DNA of 64,000 nucleotides from Rothia aeria (GTDB taxonomy: Bacteria; Actinomycetota; Actinomycetes; Actinomycetales; Micrococcaceae). Shown in pieces: positions 36,304-44,939 of this stretch; within the stretch, counting starts at the first letter, position 1; the number at the start of each line of letters is the position of its first letter. The notes under the pieces were generated by a model. The model was not told the DNA's origin and made no database searches. It worked only from the letters and a program-made list of their open reading frames with translations. Both the position numbers and the translations under genes were made by a program. The stretch spans positions 682,001 through 746,000 of the forward strand of contig AP017895.1 in assembly GCA_002355935.1 (NCBI GenBank), given 5' to 3'.

Positions 36304-37185
36304 ATGCGTCTTGAAAAAATTAATGTTTTATACTGTGTGCTGGCCGTGTATTGTGTATGCTTTATTTTTCGTATATATGAGTATTTTGTGCTTCGTACCG
36401 ATCAGAGTTTTTGGGGTGAAGCCTTCGTTCATAAGCTGATCGGTATAGGAATTTTAGGGTTGGTGATGCAGGCCTGCTCTCTTGGAGCCCGCAGCATTGG
36501 ATTTACCCGTGAGCACATAATGCGCCCTATCCTTGCTGGGCTGGGTTTCGGCGCAGTAGTTTTTGCGATTGCCTATGTCGCTGAGATAGCGCTTTTACCG
36601 CCCACCGAATTTCGCTCCCTTGACGTTTATGTGAGCACTTACGCGGTCAGCAGCAATACGGGGCATCAGACAGCGCTCATATTCTTTGTGATCTGTCTGG
36701 CGGGGAACGTGATCAACGTGGTCATGGAAGAAGGAGTTTTTCGCGGGCTTTTTCAGAAACTTCTGGGATTCCGTTACTCGTTTATGGGTGCTGCAGCCAT
36801 TTCTTCGGTGCTCTTTGGTCTGTGGCATGTGATCGCTCCCGTACGGAACTATACGGACGGAACCTCAAGCTTGGGCGGAGCGGTCATGAATGCTCTGATC
36901 CTGATGCTGACATCAGCCGTGGTCGGATTTAAATTTGCGCTGATGACGCGCCTGACGGGCAGCCTCTATATGGCGATGGCAAACCACTGTGCAAATAATG
37001 TGATCGTGAATCTTGTGCATGTAACGTCGGTTTCCGGGGAGGATACGCTGATGTTCGTGCGGATCTCCATAGCGCAAGGGCTATCATTTCTCGTGGTGGC
37101 AGTATGGTACCTGGTGGCTTCACGCCGCGGGAGTCTTCCTGCGGCAGGGATTGAGGGGGCGCCCGCGTCACATCCGCAGCCGTGA
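36304..37185 (+). CDS. CPBP family intramembrane metalloprotease
   Basis: A 293-residue membrane protein with the CPBP (CAAX protease/bacteriocin-processing) motifs: EEGVFRGLFQKLLG with the Glu-Glu-x3-Arg motif, the His in SSVLFGLWHVIA and a third motif MAMANHCANNVIVN. Seven to eight hydrophobic segments are seen. CPBP proteins near bacteriocin genes often give immunity or help processing, so self-immunity to the lanthipeptides is a fair inference. The ATG at 36304 (MRLEKINVLYCVLA) is preferred because earlier in-frame codons lie within the DUF3021 gene. It ends 40 nt before a terminator-like repeat. Confidence 0.88.
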   Translation: MRLEKINVLYCVLAVYCVCFIFRIYEYFVLRTDQSFWGEAFVHKLIGIGILGLVMQACSLGARSIGFTREHIMRPILAGLGFGAVVFAIAYVAEIALLPPTEFRSLDVYVSTYAVSSNTGHQTALIFFVICLAGNVINVVMEEGVFRGLFQKLLGFRYSFMGAAAISSVLFGLWHVIAPVRNYTDGTSSLGGAVMNALILMLTSAVVGFKFALMTRLTGSLYMAMANHCANNVIVNLVHVTSVSGEDTLMFVRISIAQGLSFLVVAVWYLVASRRGSLPAAGIEGAPASHPQP

Positions 37186-37223
37186 AATTTCTGACGTTTT
37201 CGAGCGCATATCTACCCCCCATA

Positions 37224-37297
37224 GGTGTATAAAAGGCTCTTTTCGAATAAAGCGTAGTTTTCCGCCGCTTCTCTTCAAAAAGAGCCTTTTTACACCC
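37224..37297. repeat. Dispersed inverted repeat, copy 3 (bidirectional terminator)
   Basis: Outer arms GGTGTATAAAAGGCTCTTTT and AAAAGAGCCTTTTTACACC with a CGAATAAAGC inner part, located between convergent genes (CPBP protease and NCS2 permease). More degenerate than the other copies. Confidence 0.8.
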
Positions 37298-37324
37298 GAT
37301 ATATACCCGGGATTTCAGTAAACG

Positions 37325-38794
37325 CTAGTGCGTGAAACCGTTAATAATACCCATGCCGAAGTAGATGACGAACACCGCCGACACCACGTACATGAGCCAG
37401 TGCACCTCGCGCCCGCGGCCCTGAACCAGACGGATGAAGGCGTAGGAGACGAACCCTGCACCAATACCGTTAGCGATCGAGTACGACAACGGCATGAAAA
37501 TGATGGTCATGAACGCCGGGATACCCAGACCCCAATCTTGCCAGTCGATATGCACGGCCTGGCGCACCATCAGGAACCCAACAACCACCAGAGCGGGGGC
37601 GACGGCCTCAAAGGGAACAATCGTCACCAGCGGCGAGGCGATAATCGCCACCAGGAACAGCACGCCGGTGACGATATTCGCCAGACCCGTGCGGGCACCC
37701 TCACCAATACCAGTTGCCGACTCCACAAAAATCTGGTTCGCAGAGCCGGATGCGCCGCCGCCGACCACGGAACCGACCGCATCCACGAGCAGCACCTCGT
37801 TAATGTTCTCGACCTTGCCGTCCTTATCGATGGTGCCCGCTTCGGTTGCTAAGCCCACCGAAACACCCATGGCATCAAAGAAAACCGAGAGCAGAATAGC
37901 GAACACCAGCAAGGATGCACCCAGCACGCCGATAGCGCCGAACGCGCCGAATCGTGCAGACCCGATAAGCGAGAAATCGGGGGCTGAGAAGGAAAAATTA
38001 TTGAGCGCGGGAACGTTGAGCGACCAGCCGGTCGGGTTCCCTTTGCTGCTGCCAATATGGAAAACAGCTTCTAGGATGATCGCCAGTACGGTAGATGCCA
38101 CCACGCCAATGAGGATAGCGCCGCGCACATTGCGAATAAACAGGGCGATGGTGAGGAAAAGGCCGAAAATAAACACGAGAGTAGGCCAGCCAAGTAGGTG
38201 ACCGCCCACCCCGAGCGAGACGGGAACGGTGGTTCCTGCGGCATCCGGCATGCGGCGGATAATCCCGGAATCAACCAGCCCGATAAAGGCGATAAAGAAG
38301 CCGATTCCCGCCACGATCGCGGTTTTGAGGCTCTCGGGGACCGCCTCGAATACGGCGGTGCGGAAGCCGGTGAGCACCAGCACGGTCATAATAAGACCAG
38401 CGATAATCACCAGGCCCATAATATCTGCCCACGTCAGCCCGGGAGTGGTTGCGATCGTGGAGGCCAGCAGTGCGTTCACACCCAGCCCCGCCGCCATCGC
38501 GAAAGGTTGCTTGGCTATAACACCCATCAGGATGGTCATTACGCCGGCGACGAGTGCGGTGACCGCGGCGACCTGCGGCACGCCAAGGGTATTTCCCGCC
38601 GAGTCTGCGCCGGTGCCGATCACCAGGGGGTTGAGGACGACGATATAACTCATAGCGAAGAACGCGGCGAGACCGCCACGAATCTCGGCTGAAATAGATG
38701 AGCCTCGTTCAGTGATTTTGAAGTAACGGTCCAGTGCGCCGCCCGATGCGTTGGGCTTGTGTGCCTGGGGAGCCGCGGTGTTCTCAGAAGACAT
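37325..38794 (-). CDS. NCS2 family purine permease 1 (PbuG/AzgA-like)
   Basis: A 489-residue proton symporter of the AzgA/PbuG branch of NCS2, importing adenine, guanine or hypoxanthine. The N-terminal block is LDRYFKITERGSSISAEIRG, then GLAAFFAMSYIVVLNPLVIG. The substrate-binding motif region is AGLGVNALLASTI, and a later segment DAVGSVVGGGASGSANQIFV followed by ESATGIGEGARTGL is diagnostic. The start MSSENTAAPQAHKPN at 38794 is conserved with the neighbouring paralogue; a longer in-frame start is not. The 5' untranslated region carries a hairpin followed by T4, also shared with the paralogue. Confidence 0.92.
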   Translation of the reverse strand: MSSENTAAPQAHKPNASGGALDRYFKITERGSSISAEIRGGLAAFFAMSYIVVLNPLVIGTGADSAGNTLGVPQVAAVTALVAGVMTILMGVIAKQPFAMAAGLGVNALLASTIATTPGLTWADIMGLVIIAGLIMTVLVLTGFRTAVFEAVPESLKTAIVAGIGFFIAFIGLVDSGIIRRMPDAAGTTVPVSLGVGGHLLGWPTLVFIFGLFLTIALFIRNVRGAILIGVVASTVLAIILEAVFHIGSSKGNPTGWSLNVPALNNFSFSAPDFSLIGSARFGAFGAIGVLGASLLVFAILLSVFFDAMGVSVGLATEAGTIDKDGKVENINEVLLVDAVGSVVGGGASGSANQIFVESATGIGEGARTGLANIVTGVLFLVAIIASPLVTIVPFEAVAPALVVVGFLMVRQAVHIDWQDWGLGIPAFMTIIFMPLSYSIANGIGAGFVSYAFIRLVQGRGREVHWLMYVVSAVFVIYFGMGIINGFTH

Positions 38795-38848
38795 TTCGTT
38801 GAATCCGTAGATACTCTCGTGGGACGTGGGCGCGGGTTTGCGCCACAA

Positions 38849-38885
38849 TAAGAAAAGCGCCGAACCCCGGCGGGATTCAGCGCTG
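38849..38885 (-). promoter_or_regulatory. Leader hairpin with T-tract before NCS2 permease 1
   Basis: On the minus strand the stem AGCGC/GCGCT encloses a GAA-CCC/GGG-TTC inner stem and is followed by TTTTCTTATT. It lies about 55 nt before the start codon. A TAGAAT -10-like element (38899-38904) is just upstream. The same layout occurs before permease 2. Confidence 0.6.
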
Positions 38886-39005
38886 GTGTTACCACCCTAT
38901 TCTAGGTGTTTTGTTTTTCTCCCGCATCCACCTGCCGAAAAGCCGCCGGGGCGCCTAAGCCCCCGTAACGGACTTTCCGGCAGATGGAATGCTGGGAAGC
39001 TGCCT

Positions 39006-40477
39006 TTACCCGTGGGTGAAACCGTTAATGAGTCCGGTGCTGAAGAACACCAGGAAAACAGCCGATACCACGTACATGAGCCAGTGCACCTCGCGCCCGC
39101 GACCCTGCACCAGGCGGATGAAGACGTAGGAGATGAACCCTGCACCAATACCGTCGGCAATGGAGTAGGCGAACGGCATGAAAATAATGGTCATAAACGC
39201 CGGGATACCCAGGCCCCAATCCTGCCAGTCGATATGCACGGCCTGGCGGATCATGAGGAACCCCACGAAAACCATGGCGGGGGCGACCGCCTCGAAGGGA
39301 CGATGGTCACCAGTGGAGAGAGGAAGACCGCGCCCACAAAGAGCGCGCCGGTGACCACGTTCGCCAGGCCCGTGCGGGCGCCAGCACCAATACCGGTTGC
39401 CGATTCCACAAAAATCTGGTTGGCCGAGCTGGAGGTGCCACCGCCCGCAACTGAGCCGAGCGCATCCACCAGCAGCACACGGTCGATGTTCTCAATTTTG
39501 CCGTCTTTATCAATGGTGCCAGCTTCGGTGGCTAGGCCCACGGTGGTGCCCATCGCGTCGAAGAACGCCGAGATGAGGATGGTGAAGATCAGCATCGTGG
39601 CGGCCATACCGCCGATGGTGCCGAACGCCCCAAACATATCTGCTGAGAACAGCAGCGAAACATCGGGTAGGGCGCTGCCGCCGCCCCATGCGGGTACGTT
39701 CAGTGACCAGCCGGTCGGGTTGTCTTTGCTGCTGCCAATGTGGAAAACGGCCTCTAGGATTATTGACAGCACGGTGGAGGCAAGCACACCGTATAGGATG
39801 GCCCCGCGTACTTTCCGAATAAATAGGGCAATGGTGAGGAACAGCCCGACAAGGAACACCACGGTGGGCCAGCCAAGCAGGTGCCCGCCCACGCCGAAGG
39901 TGACGGGGACGGTGGTGTGCGCGGCGTCTACGGTGCGGCGGATAATACCTGCGTTGACCAGCCCGATAAAGGCAATGAAGAAGCCGATACCCACCACAAT
40001 TGCGGTTTTGAGGCTCTCGGGGACCGCCTCAAAGACGGCGGTGCGGAAGCCGGTCAGCACGAGGGCAGTCATGAGCACACCCGCCCACACGACCAGCCCC
40101 ATAATTTGCGGCCAAGTGAGATTGGGGGTGCTGAGGATAGTGGTTGCCAGTAGTGCGTTCACGCCCAGCCCTGCCGCCATTGCGAAAGGCTGTTTCGCGT
40201 AGATACCCATGGCGATCGTCATGATTCCGGCGATAAGCGCGGTGACAGCGGCCACCTGCGGCACGCCGAGCGCGTGGCCGTTGGCGTCTTTCACGAGGCC
40301 GATAATGAGGGGGTTTAGCACCACGATATAGCTCATGGCGAAGAAGGTCGCTAAGCCGCCGCGAATCTCGGCGGAGATAGTTGAGCCTCGTTCTGTAATT
40401 TTGAAGTAACGGTCCAGGGCGCCCTGCGTTGTGTTGGTTTGGGGTGCCTGGGGAGCCGCGGTGTTCTCAGAAGACAT
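39006..40477 (-). CDS. NCS2 family purine permease 2 (one-base frameshift)
   Basis: A tandem paralogue of the permease at 37325-38794, about 80 percent alike by eye over most of its length and with the same N-terminus (MSSENTAAPQAPQTNTTQGA). Diagnostic segments are GLGVNALLATTILSTP and DALGSVAGGGTSSSANQIFV, with ESATGIGAGARTGL. The frame breaks at the G run 39297-39299 (C run in coding strand). One base restores LVTIVPFEAVAPAMVFVGFL, exactly as in permease 1, and a 490-residue protein. The close similarity suggests a recent duplication, with a possible change in substrate preference. Confidence 0.9.
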
Positions 40478-40532
40478 TTCGTTGAATCCGTAGATACTCT
40501 CGTAGGGTGCGTGCCCACCGGTCGGGGGCGCG

Positions 40533-40568
40533 CATAAGAAAAGCGTCAGCCGTGCGGGGCGTGACGCT
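40533..40568 (-). promoter_or_regulatory. Leader hairpin with T-tract before NCS2 permease 2
   Basis: Minus-strand stem AGCGTCA/TGACGCT followed by TTTTCTTATG, about 56 nt before the start codon, with TAGAAT (40583-40588) upstream. The bases differ from the copy before permease 1 but the stem and T-tract are kept. Confidence 0.6.
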
Positions 40569-40784
40569 CTTGTTACCTCATTATTCTAGGGGTAGCAGCG
40601 CGTGTGCGCTAGTTGCTTGATGAGGGGCGGTAGTACAGCCTGTGAGTGGGCGCGCGGTGGAGGTTTTGGGCTTTACCGCAGTGGGGTAGTGAGGGTGAGG
40701 CGGGGCCTGGGCTGGCTGGTAAGATGAGGAATACCTTAACTTCCGTATTGGTAGGGCTACTACCGAGAATTTGAGAGGTGAATT

Positions 40785-41120
40785 GTGAGCGAGTATCCTC
40801 CCGCTGAGTCTTTGCCTGTACGCCAGCGTGCCGTGGTTGCTACTGAACGCCCAGCCCGTTATGTGAAACAGCTAGGTTCGCATATGGGCCGTAAGATTGA
40901 TACCGCCGAACTGCCGGGCGGTCTGCGGCTGACGTTTAACCGTGATGGTATTTTTCGTGGCTATGGCGATCTGCTGATTGATGAAGCTAATAACGCCCTC
41001 ATTATGGAGGTGCGTGCTGAGGATGAGGAGAAGGCCACTAATATTGCGGGTGTGCTGGATCGCCACCTGGTGCGCTTTGGCGAACGTGACGAGCTGGTGG
41101 TTGAGTTCCGAAGGGTGTAG
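40785..41120 (+). CDS. DUF2218 domain protein
   Basis: A 111-residue protein with the DUF2218 layout: VATERPARYVKQLGSHMGRK at the N-terminus, LRLTFNRDGIFRGYGDLLID in the middle and NIAGVLDRHLVRFGERDELV at the end. DUF2218 proteins are small cytoplasmic proteins, often near iron or siderophore genes, of unknown function. The GTG at 40785 has GAGAGGTG upstream. An upstream TTAACTTCCG stretch hints at regulation, but I cannot identify an operator. The gene stands alone. Confidence 0.85.
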   Translation: MSEYPPAESLPVRQRAVVATERPARYVKQLGSHMGRKIDTAELPGGLRLTFNRDGIFRGYGDLLIDEANNALIMEVRAEDEEKATNIAGVLDRHLVRFGERDELVVEFRRV

Positions 41121-41188
41121 GCAGACGTTTTATATACTGCGGCACCTCCGTGGAAAAATGAGGGCGGATACCCCAGATATTTTCCCTA

Positions 41189-41488
41189 GTGCACTTCACA
41201 TTCGCTATTTTCTTTGCGGTGCTCTACTGTGTGGTGGCTGAATATTGGCCCAAGATTAAGCTCTGGCAGGGTGTGGCTTTCGGCATTGTGCTTGATATTC
41301 TTTTCCACGTCATCATTATGCCCGCAATGGGAGTTGTGCCCGCCCCGTGGAACCAGCCTTTTGGGGAGCACTTCTCTGAGTTCTTTGGGCACATCCTCTG
41401 GTTGTGGTCGATTGAGCTGGTCCGCCGCGACCTGCGTAACCGCATCACCGGTGAACCCGATGCAGAGTACCCGGTGACTGCCCGCTAA
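41189..41488 (+). pseudogene. YagU/DUF1440 family membrane protein, N-terminally truncated remnant
   Basis: The 99 residues match the C-terminal half of YagU-type proteins: FAVLYCVVAEYWPKIKLWQG, EHFSEFFGHILWLWSIELVR and RDLRNRITGEPDAEYP. YagU is normally about 200 residues. The expected N-terminal half (two membrane segments) is missing and a stop codon lies about 30 bases upstream in frame. The GTG at 41189 has no ribosome site. It is probably a remnant, though a short functional membrane protein cannot be excluded. Confidence 0.6.
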
Positions 41489-41512
41489 ATCACTGAGTGT
41501 ATCGTAACCGGT

Positions 41513-41562
41513 ATACGGCTGTGCCCCGCATGAGCGTCTCATGCGGGGCACAGCCGTATTGC
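41513..41562 (+). terminator. Strong hairpin terminator after YagU remnant
   Basis: A 22-bp perfect stem (ATACGGCTGTGCCCCGCATG... with its complement) and a 3-nt loop CGT, from 41513 to 41559, followed by T and AT-rich sequence. Confidence 0.75.
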
Positions 41563-41722
41563 CATATATAAGGAATAAAAATATATGAGCTATTGCTCGC
41601 TTTCCCTCTTTTTAGCCCATCCTAACCGCTGTGCCCGGTAGAATGAACGAGGACTAAAAAGAGAGCTCGCCGCCGCACCAGCCTGAACCGTGTACCGGGG
41701 CGAACTTTGAAAGGAAAAATAC

Positions 41723-43126
41723 GTGTCTGAAGCTACCCGCCCCCTGCGCGTCGCTGTTATTGGCGCAGGCCCCGCTGGCATTTACGCCGCTGACCTCATC
41801 ACCAAATCTGAGGAAGTACGCTCTGGAGCCGTTGAGGTTTCTATCGACATTTTTGATCGTTACCCCGCTCCCTTCGGGCTGATTCGTTACGGTGTGGCGC
41901 CCGATCACCCGCGTATTAAGGGCATTATTACCGCCCTGCACAAGGTGCTTGACCGCGGTGATATTCGATTCTTCGGCAATGTCGAATACGGTAAGGATTT
42001 GAACCTTGCCGACCTGCGCGAGCACTACGACGCCATTATCTTCGCGACCGGCGCTATTCATGACGCGCCCCTGCCCATTAAGGGCATCGACCTGGATGGT
42101 TCCTATGGTGCCGCCGATTTCGTCTCGTGGTATGACGGTCACCCCGATTACCCGCGCACCTGGCCGCTGAACGCGAAGGAAATCGCGGTGCTTGGTAACG
42201 GTAACGTGGCGTTGGATATTGCGCGTGTGCTCTCTAAGCACGCCGATGATCTGCTCGTCACCGAAATTCCCGAGAATGTGTACGAAGGGCTGAAATCTTC
42301 GCCCGTGACCGATGTGCACGTCTTTGGCCGCCGCGGCCCCGCGCAGATCAAGTTCACCCCCTTGGAGCTGCGCGAGCTTTCACACTCCCGCGATGTCGAT
42401 ATTGTGCTCTACGAAGAGGACTTCGAGTTCGACGAGGCTTCGGATGAGGCTATTCAGACGAATAACCAGGTGAAGACCATGATGAAGACCCTCACCACCT
42501 GGCTTACCGACCAGGAGGAGGGCGAGCAGACCGCATCGCGCCGCCTGCACCTGCACTTCCTGCAGTCCCCGCACGAGATTCTGGGTGAGGACGGCAAGGT
42601 TGTGGGCATCCGCATGGAACGCAATAAGCTTGACGGTAAGGGCGGTATCGAGGGCACCGGCGAGTTCGTGGACTACCCCGTGCAGGCTGTGTACCGCGCG
42701 ATTGGTTATTTCGGATCTGAACTGCCCGAGGTCGGCTACGACGCTGATAAGGGCGTGATTACTAACGTTGAGGGCCGTGTGGTCGATGAAAACGGCGAGC
42801 ACGTGCCCGGCCTGTACGCTACCGGGTGGATTAAGCGCGGACCGGTGGGTCTGATTGGCTCCACCAAGGGCGATGCGCTTGAAACCATCACGCACCTGTT
42901 GGAGGACCGCGAGAACCTGTACACCGCTGCCGAACCGGATGCTGAGACCTTCAGCGATTACCTGGACTCTAAGGGTATTCGCTACACCACCTGGGAAGGC
43001 TGGCACCGTCTGGACGATCACGAAAAGGCGCTCGGTGCGGCATCACAGGATGCAAAGGGTGAATCGCGTGAGCGTGTGAAAGTCGTTGACCGTGATGAAA
43101 TGATTCGCATTTCACGTGGTGAATAG
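41723..43126 (+). CDS. fprA: Ferredoxin/flavodoxin-NADP+ reductase, FprA type
   Basis: A 467-residue FAD enzyme of the adrenodoxin-reductase-like FprA family that passes electrons from NADPH to ferredoxin. The FAD loop is VAVIGAGPAGIYAADLI, followed by FDRYPAPFGLIRYGVAPDHP (family hallmark). The NADP loop is EIAVLGNGNVALDIARVL, with FGRRGPAQIKFTPLELREL, and the FAD-binding end is YATGWIKRGPVGLIGSTKGD. Length matches the family. The GTG at 41723 follows GAAAGG. It is monocistronic and ends at a double terminator. Confidence 0.95.
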   Translation: MSEATRPLRVAVIGAGPAGIYAADLITKSEEVRSGAVEVSIDIFDRYPAPFGLIRYGVAPDHPRIKGIITALHKVLDRGDIRFFGNVEYGKDLNLADLREHYDAIIFATGAIHDAPLPIKGIDLDGSYGAADFVSWYDGHPDYPRTWPLNAKEIAVLGNGNVALDIARVLSKHADDLLVTEIPENVYEGLKSSPVTDVHVFGRRGPAQIKFTPLELRELSHSRDVDIVLYEEDFEFDEASDEAIQTNNQVKTMMKTLTTWLTDQEEGEQTASRRLHLHFLQSPHEILGEDGKVVGIRMERNKLDGKGGIEGTGEFVDYPVQAVYRAIGYFGSELPEVGYDADKGVITNVEGRVVDENGEHVPGLYATGWIKRGPVGLIGSTKGDALETITHLLEDRENLYTAAEPDAETFSDYLDSKGIRYTTWEGWHRLDDHEKALGAASQDAKGESRERVKVVDRDEMIRISRGE

Positions 43127-43144
43127 TTAACGGTAAACCATAAC

Positions 43145-43187
43145 AATTCCCCCGCCCCTCAAATGCTGAGGATGTGGGGAATTTTAT
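43145..43187 (+). terminator. Terminator of fprA
   Basis: Stem AATTCCCC/GGGGAATT with an inner CCTC/GAGG helix, followed by TTTTATG, 19 nt past the stop codon. Confidence 0.75.
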
Positions 43188-43235
43188 GTTAAATATACGC
43201 TGCACATGCATAAAATATCGACTTATGGATACAAA

Positions 43236-43265
43236 AACCCCGCATTTATCATAAAATGCGGGGTT
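43236..43265. terminator. Second terminator-like hairpin downstream of fprA
   Basis: A 12-bp perfect stem AACCCCGCATTT/AAATGCGGGGTT with a 6-nt loop, preceded by an A run, so strongest for minus-strand transcription. Confidence 0.7.
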
Positions 43266-43266
43266 C

Positions 43267-44259
43267 CGTTGCAGTTGGTTTTATATTGCCCACTGGGAAA
43301 TGATGCTCGCAAGGAGAGCAGCATTCTAAGCGTGCACCTGGCAACTACGCCTAGGTTTTATGGTGAACTTACCATTCCTAAAAGTCCCGATATGCTCCTG
43401 AAGTTTTTAGTTACTTCGGTAGCCTCATCGGTAGCGTCCCGGCTGGGAGACGCGCGGCCCTTGGCGCGCCTTTTGAGGACGCAAACAGGGGATTCTTCAA
43501 TAGAATCGGTGTGTTCACTTATCGGTGATATATATGTGCGGTGACATTACCTCAAGGGCGGAAGATCCCCTCTTTTTTGGTTCCCTGGAGAACCTCACAT
43601 CCCATATCTTAGGCGCTTTTTTAGGCTGATTTCAAGCGAATTTAAGGGGGTTTTGAAGGGCTTTCATATAATCCCTAGTCAATCCGATGAGGTATATGAA
43701 ATCTTTATAAAACTTTTTCTGAAGGCTATAAAGCTACTCTTGCACCTTCGAAGAGAATCCCAATAAACCCACAAAAATACCCATATGCACTCAATATATA
43801 GAAGATAAAAAGCATAAACATAAGATGCATAATTATTTCGACACTCACATCTCAGTGCCTGCCGGCCCCGTGTTTATATCTGTACGTCGCAGGGCGTCGC
43901 TGGCGGTCCTCCTGCTCTTGAAGGTGCCTGGGCGTGTGTAAAAAGCCGCTGCAGTGAATAATAAACCCACATGGGTTGTTGGAGGGCCTTGTTGAGATGG
44001 GGCTGGGGTATTGCCAGCGAAGAAAAGGCCTAGCTGGGTATACATTCATAAAAATATTAAAATTTTTCTACCGCATGGAAACCCTTTGTATAATGCTTTG
44101 ACAAGGAAAAACACTAGTGATGTACAACCCATTAAGGGGGTTTGTGAGACCCCGGGCACGCGGGAATCTCAAAACCGGTTTGCGCACCCCTCAAATCTGT
44201 CATAGACTAATTGAGGTTCGAACAACGGGATGAGAAATGAACCCGTTCGCATCGACTAG
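43267..44259. other. Long intergenic region without recognised gene
   Basis: About 1 kb between fprA and the tRNA cluster. It is AT-rich from about 43560 to 44130, and short open frames have no ribosome sites or recognisable products. The last 60 bp must hold the tRNA promoter. I see no repeats of note. Confidence 0.5.
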
Positions 44260-44330
44260 GCCCCATCGTCTAGCGGCCTAGGACGCCGCCCTTTCACGGC
44301 GGTAGCACGGGTTCAAATCCCGTTGGGGTA
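44260..44330 (+). tRNA. tRNA-Glu (TTC)
   Basis: Anticodon TTC in the loop CTTTCAC, D-arm with TCTAGCGGCCTAGGA, T-arm CGGGTTCAAATCCCG. The acceptor is GCCCCA/TGGGGT with only six pairs and the gene is 71 nt long. Adding one C in 44261-44264 and one G in 44325-44328 gives the normal seven pairs and 73 nt. No encoded CCA. Confidence 0.93.
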
Positions 44331-44391
44331 CTTGCAAACCTCATGTTTGCAAAGCCAAGTTGAAGAAGCAGATACCTGCCGAATCCAACAA

Positions 44392-44465
44392 GGCCCCGTA
44401 GCGCAGTTGGTTAGCGCGCCGCCCTGTCACGGCGGAGGTCGCGGGTTCAAGTCCCGTCGGGGTCG
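44392..44465 (+). tRNA. tRNA-Asp (GTC)
   Basis: 74 nt with a complete seven-pair acceptor (GGCCCCG/CGGGGTC), anticodon GTC in CTGTCAC and T-loop TTCAAGT. No encoded CCA. It follows tRNA-Glu by 61 nt. Confidence 0.96.
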
Positions 44466-44531
44466 CACAGGCCGCGTATTCAGATGATTTATCATCACGA
44501 AGCACGCGGTCATTGCGTATCTAATACGCAA

Positions 44532-44604
44532 GGCTCTGTAGCTCAGTTGGTAGAGCGTGCGACTGAAAATCGTAAGGTCACCGGATCGACGCCGGTCGGA
44601 GCCA
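44532..44604 (+). tRNA. tRNA-Phe (GAA)
   Basis: 73 nt, acceptor GGCTCTG/CGGAGCC, D-arm AGCTCAGTTGGTAGAGC, anticodon GAA in CTGAAAA. The T-arm is ACCGG/CCGGT with loop ATCGACG rather than the usual TTC-type start. Last of three co-oriented tRNAs. Confidence 0.95.
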
Positions 44605-44605
44605 C

Positions 44606-44646
44606 AATCCGCCCTCCAGGCTTCTACAGTGGGGGCGGATTTTTCT
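44606..44646 (+). terminator. Terminator of the tRNA operon
   Basis: Stem AATCCGCCC/GGGCGGATT followed by TTTTTCTTT, directly after tRNA-Phe. Confidence 0.85.
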
Positions 44647-44939
44647 TTAACCACGGGCTGCTCCCAGTCCACGCACCCTATAGTCTGATGCCCGCCCTCG
44701 TACATGGGCCCGTGCCCTTCACCCTCAGCTCACAAGGTTCTTTATCTGAACGACACGGCGAAAATACGCCTCATCCTAAGGCTCTTTTGCCCCGAAGAGG
44801 GGAGAACCGCGCCAGGCAGACGGGTAAACACGCCGATTCGTTTCAATTTCCCGGAATTTTCGTTAGGGTGGAAACGTTGTGTTAGTTAGACAACACTTAT
44901 ACACACGGCGGCAAAACCGGCGCATACGGAAGAGATCGA
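44647..44939 (+). other. Upstream region of the osmoprotectant operon
   Basis: About 290 bp without a gene. The last 60 bp contain GTTGTGTTAGTTAGACAACAC, an imperfect inverted repeat (GTTGT/ACAAC) that could be an operator, and a weak ribosome site (GGAAGAG) before the ATG at 44940. Confidence 0.35.

Noticed and set aside
43206..43544. A possible 112-residue gene downstream of fprA
   Set aside because: Its first part runs through a terminator hairpin, it has no ribosome site and no recognisable domain.
44731..44800. A further copy of the GGCTCTTTAT inverted repeat after the tRNA genes
   Set aside because: Only scattered similarity (AAGGTTCTTTATCTGAA and AAGGCTCTTTTG) with no pairing arms.
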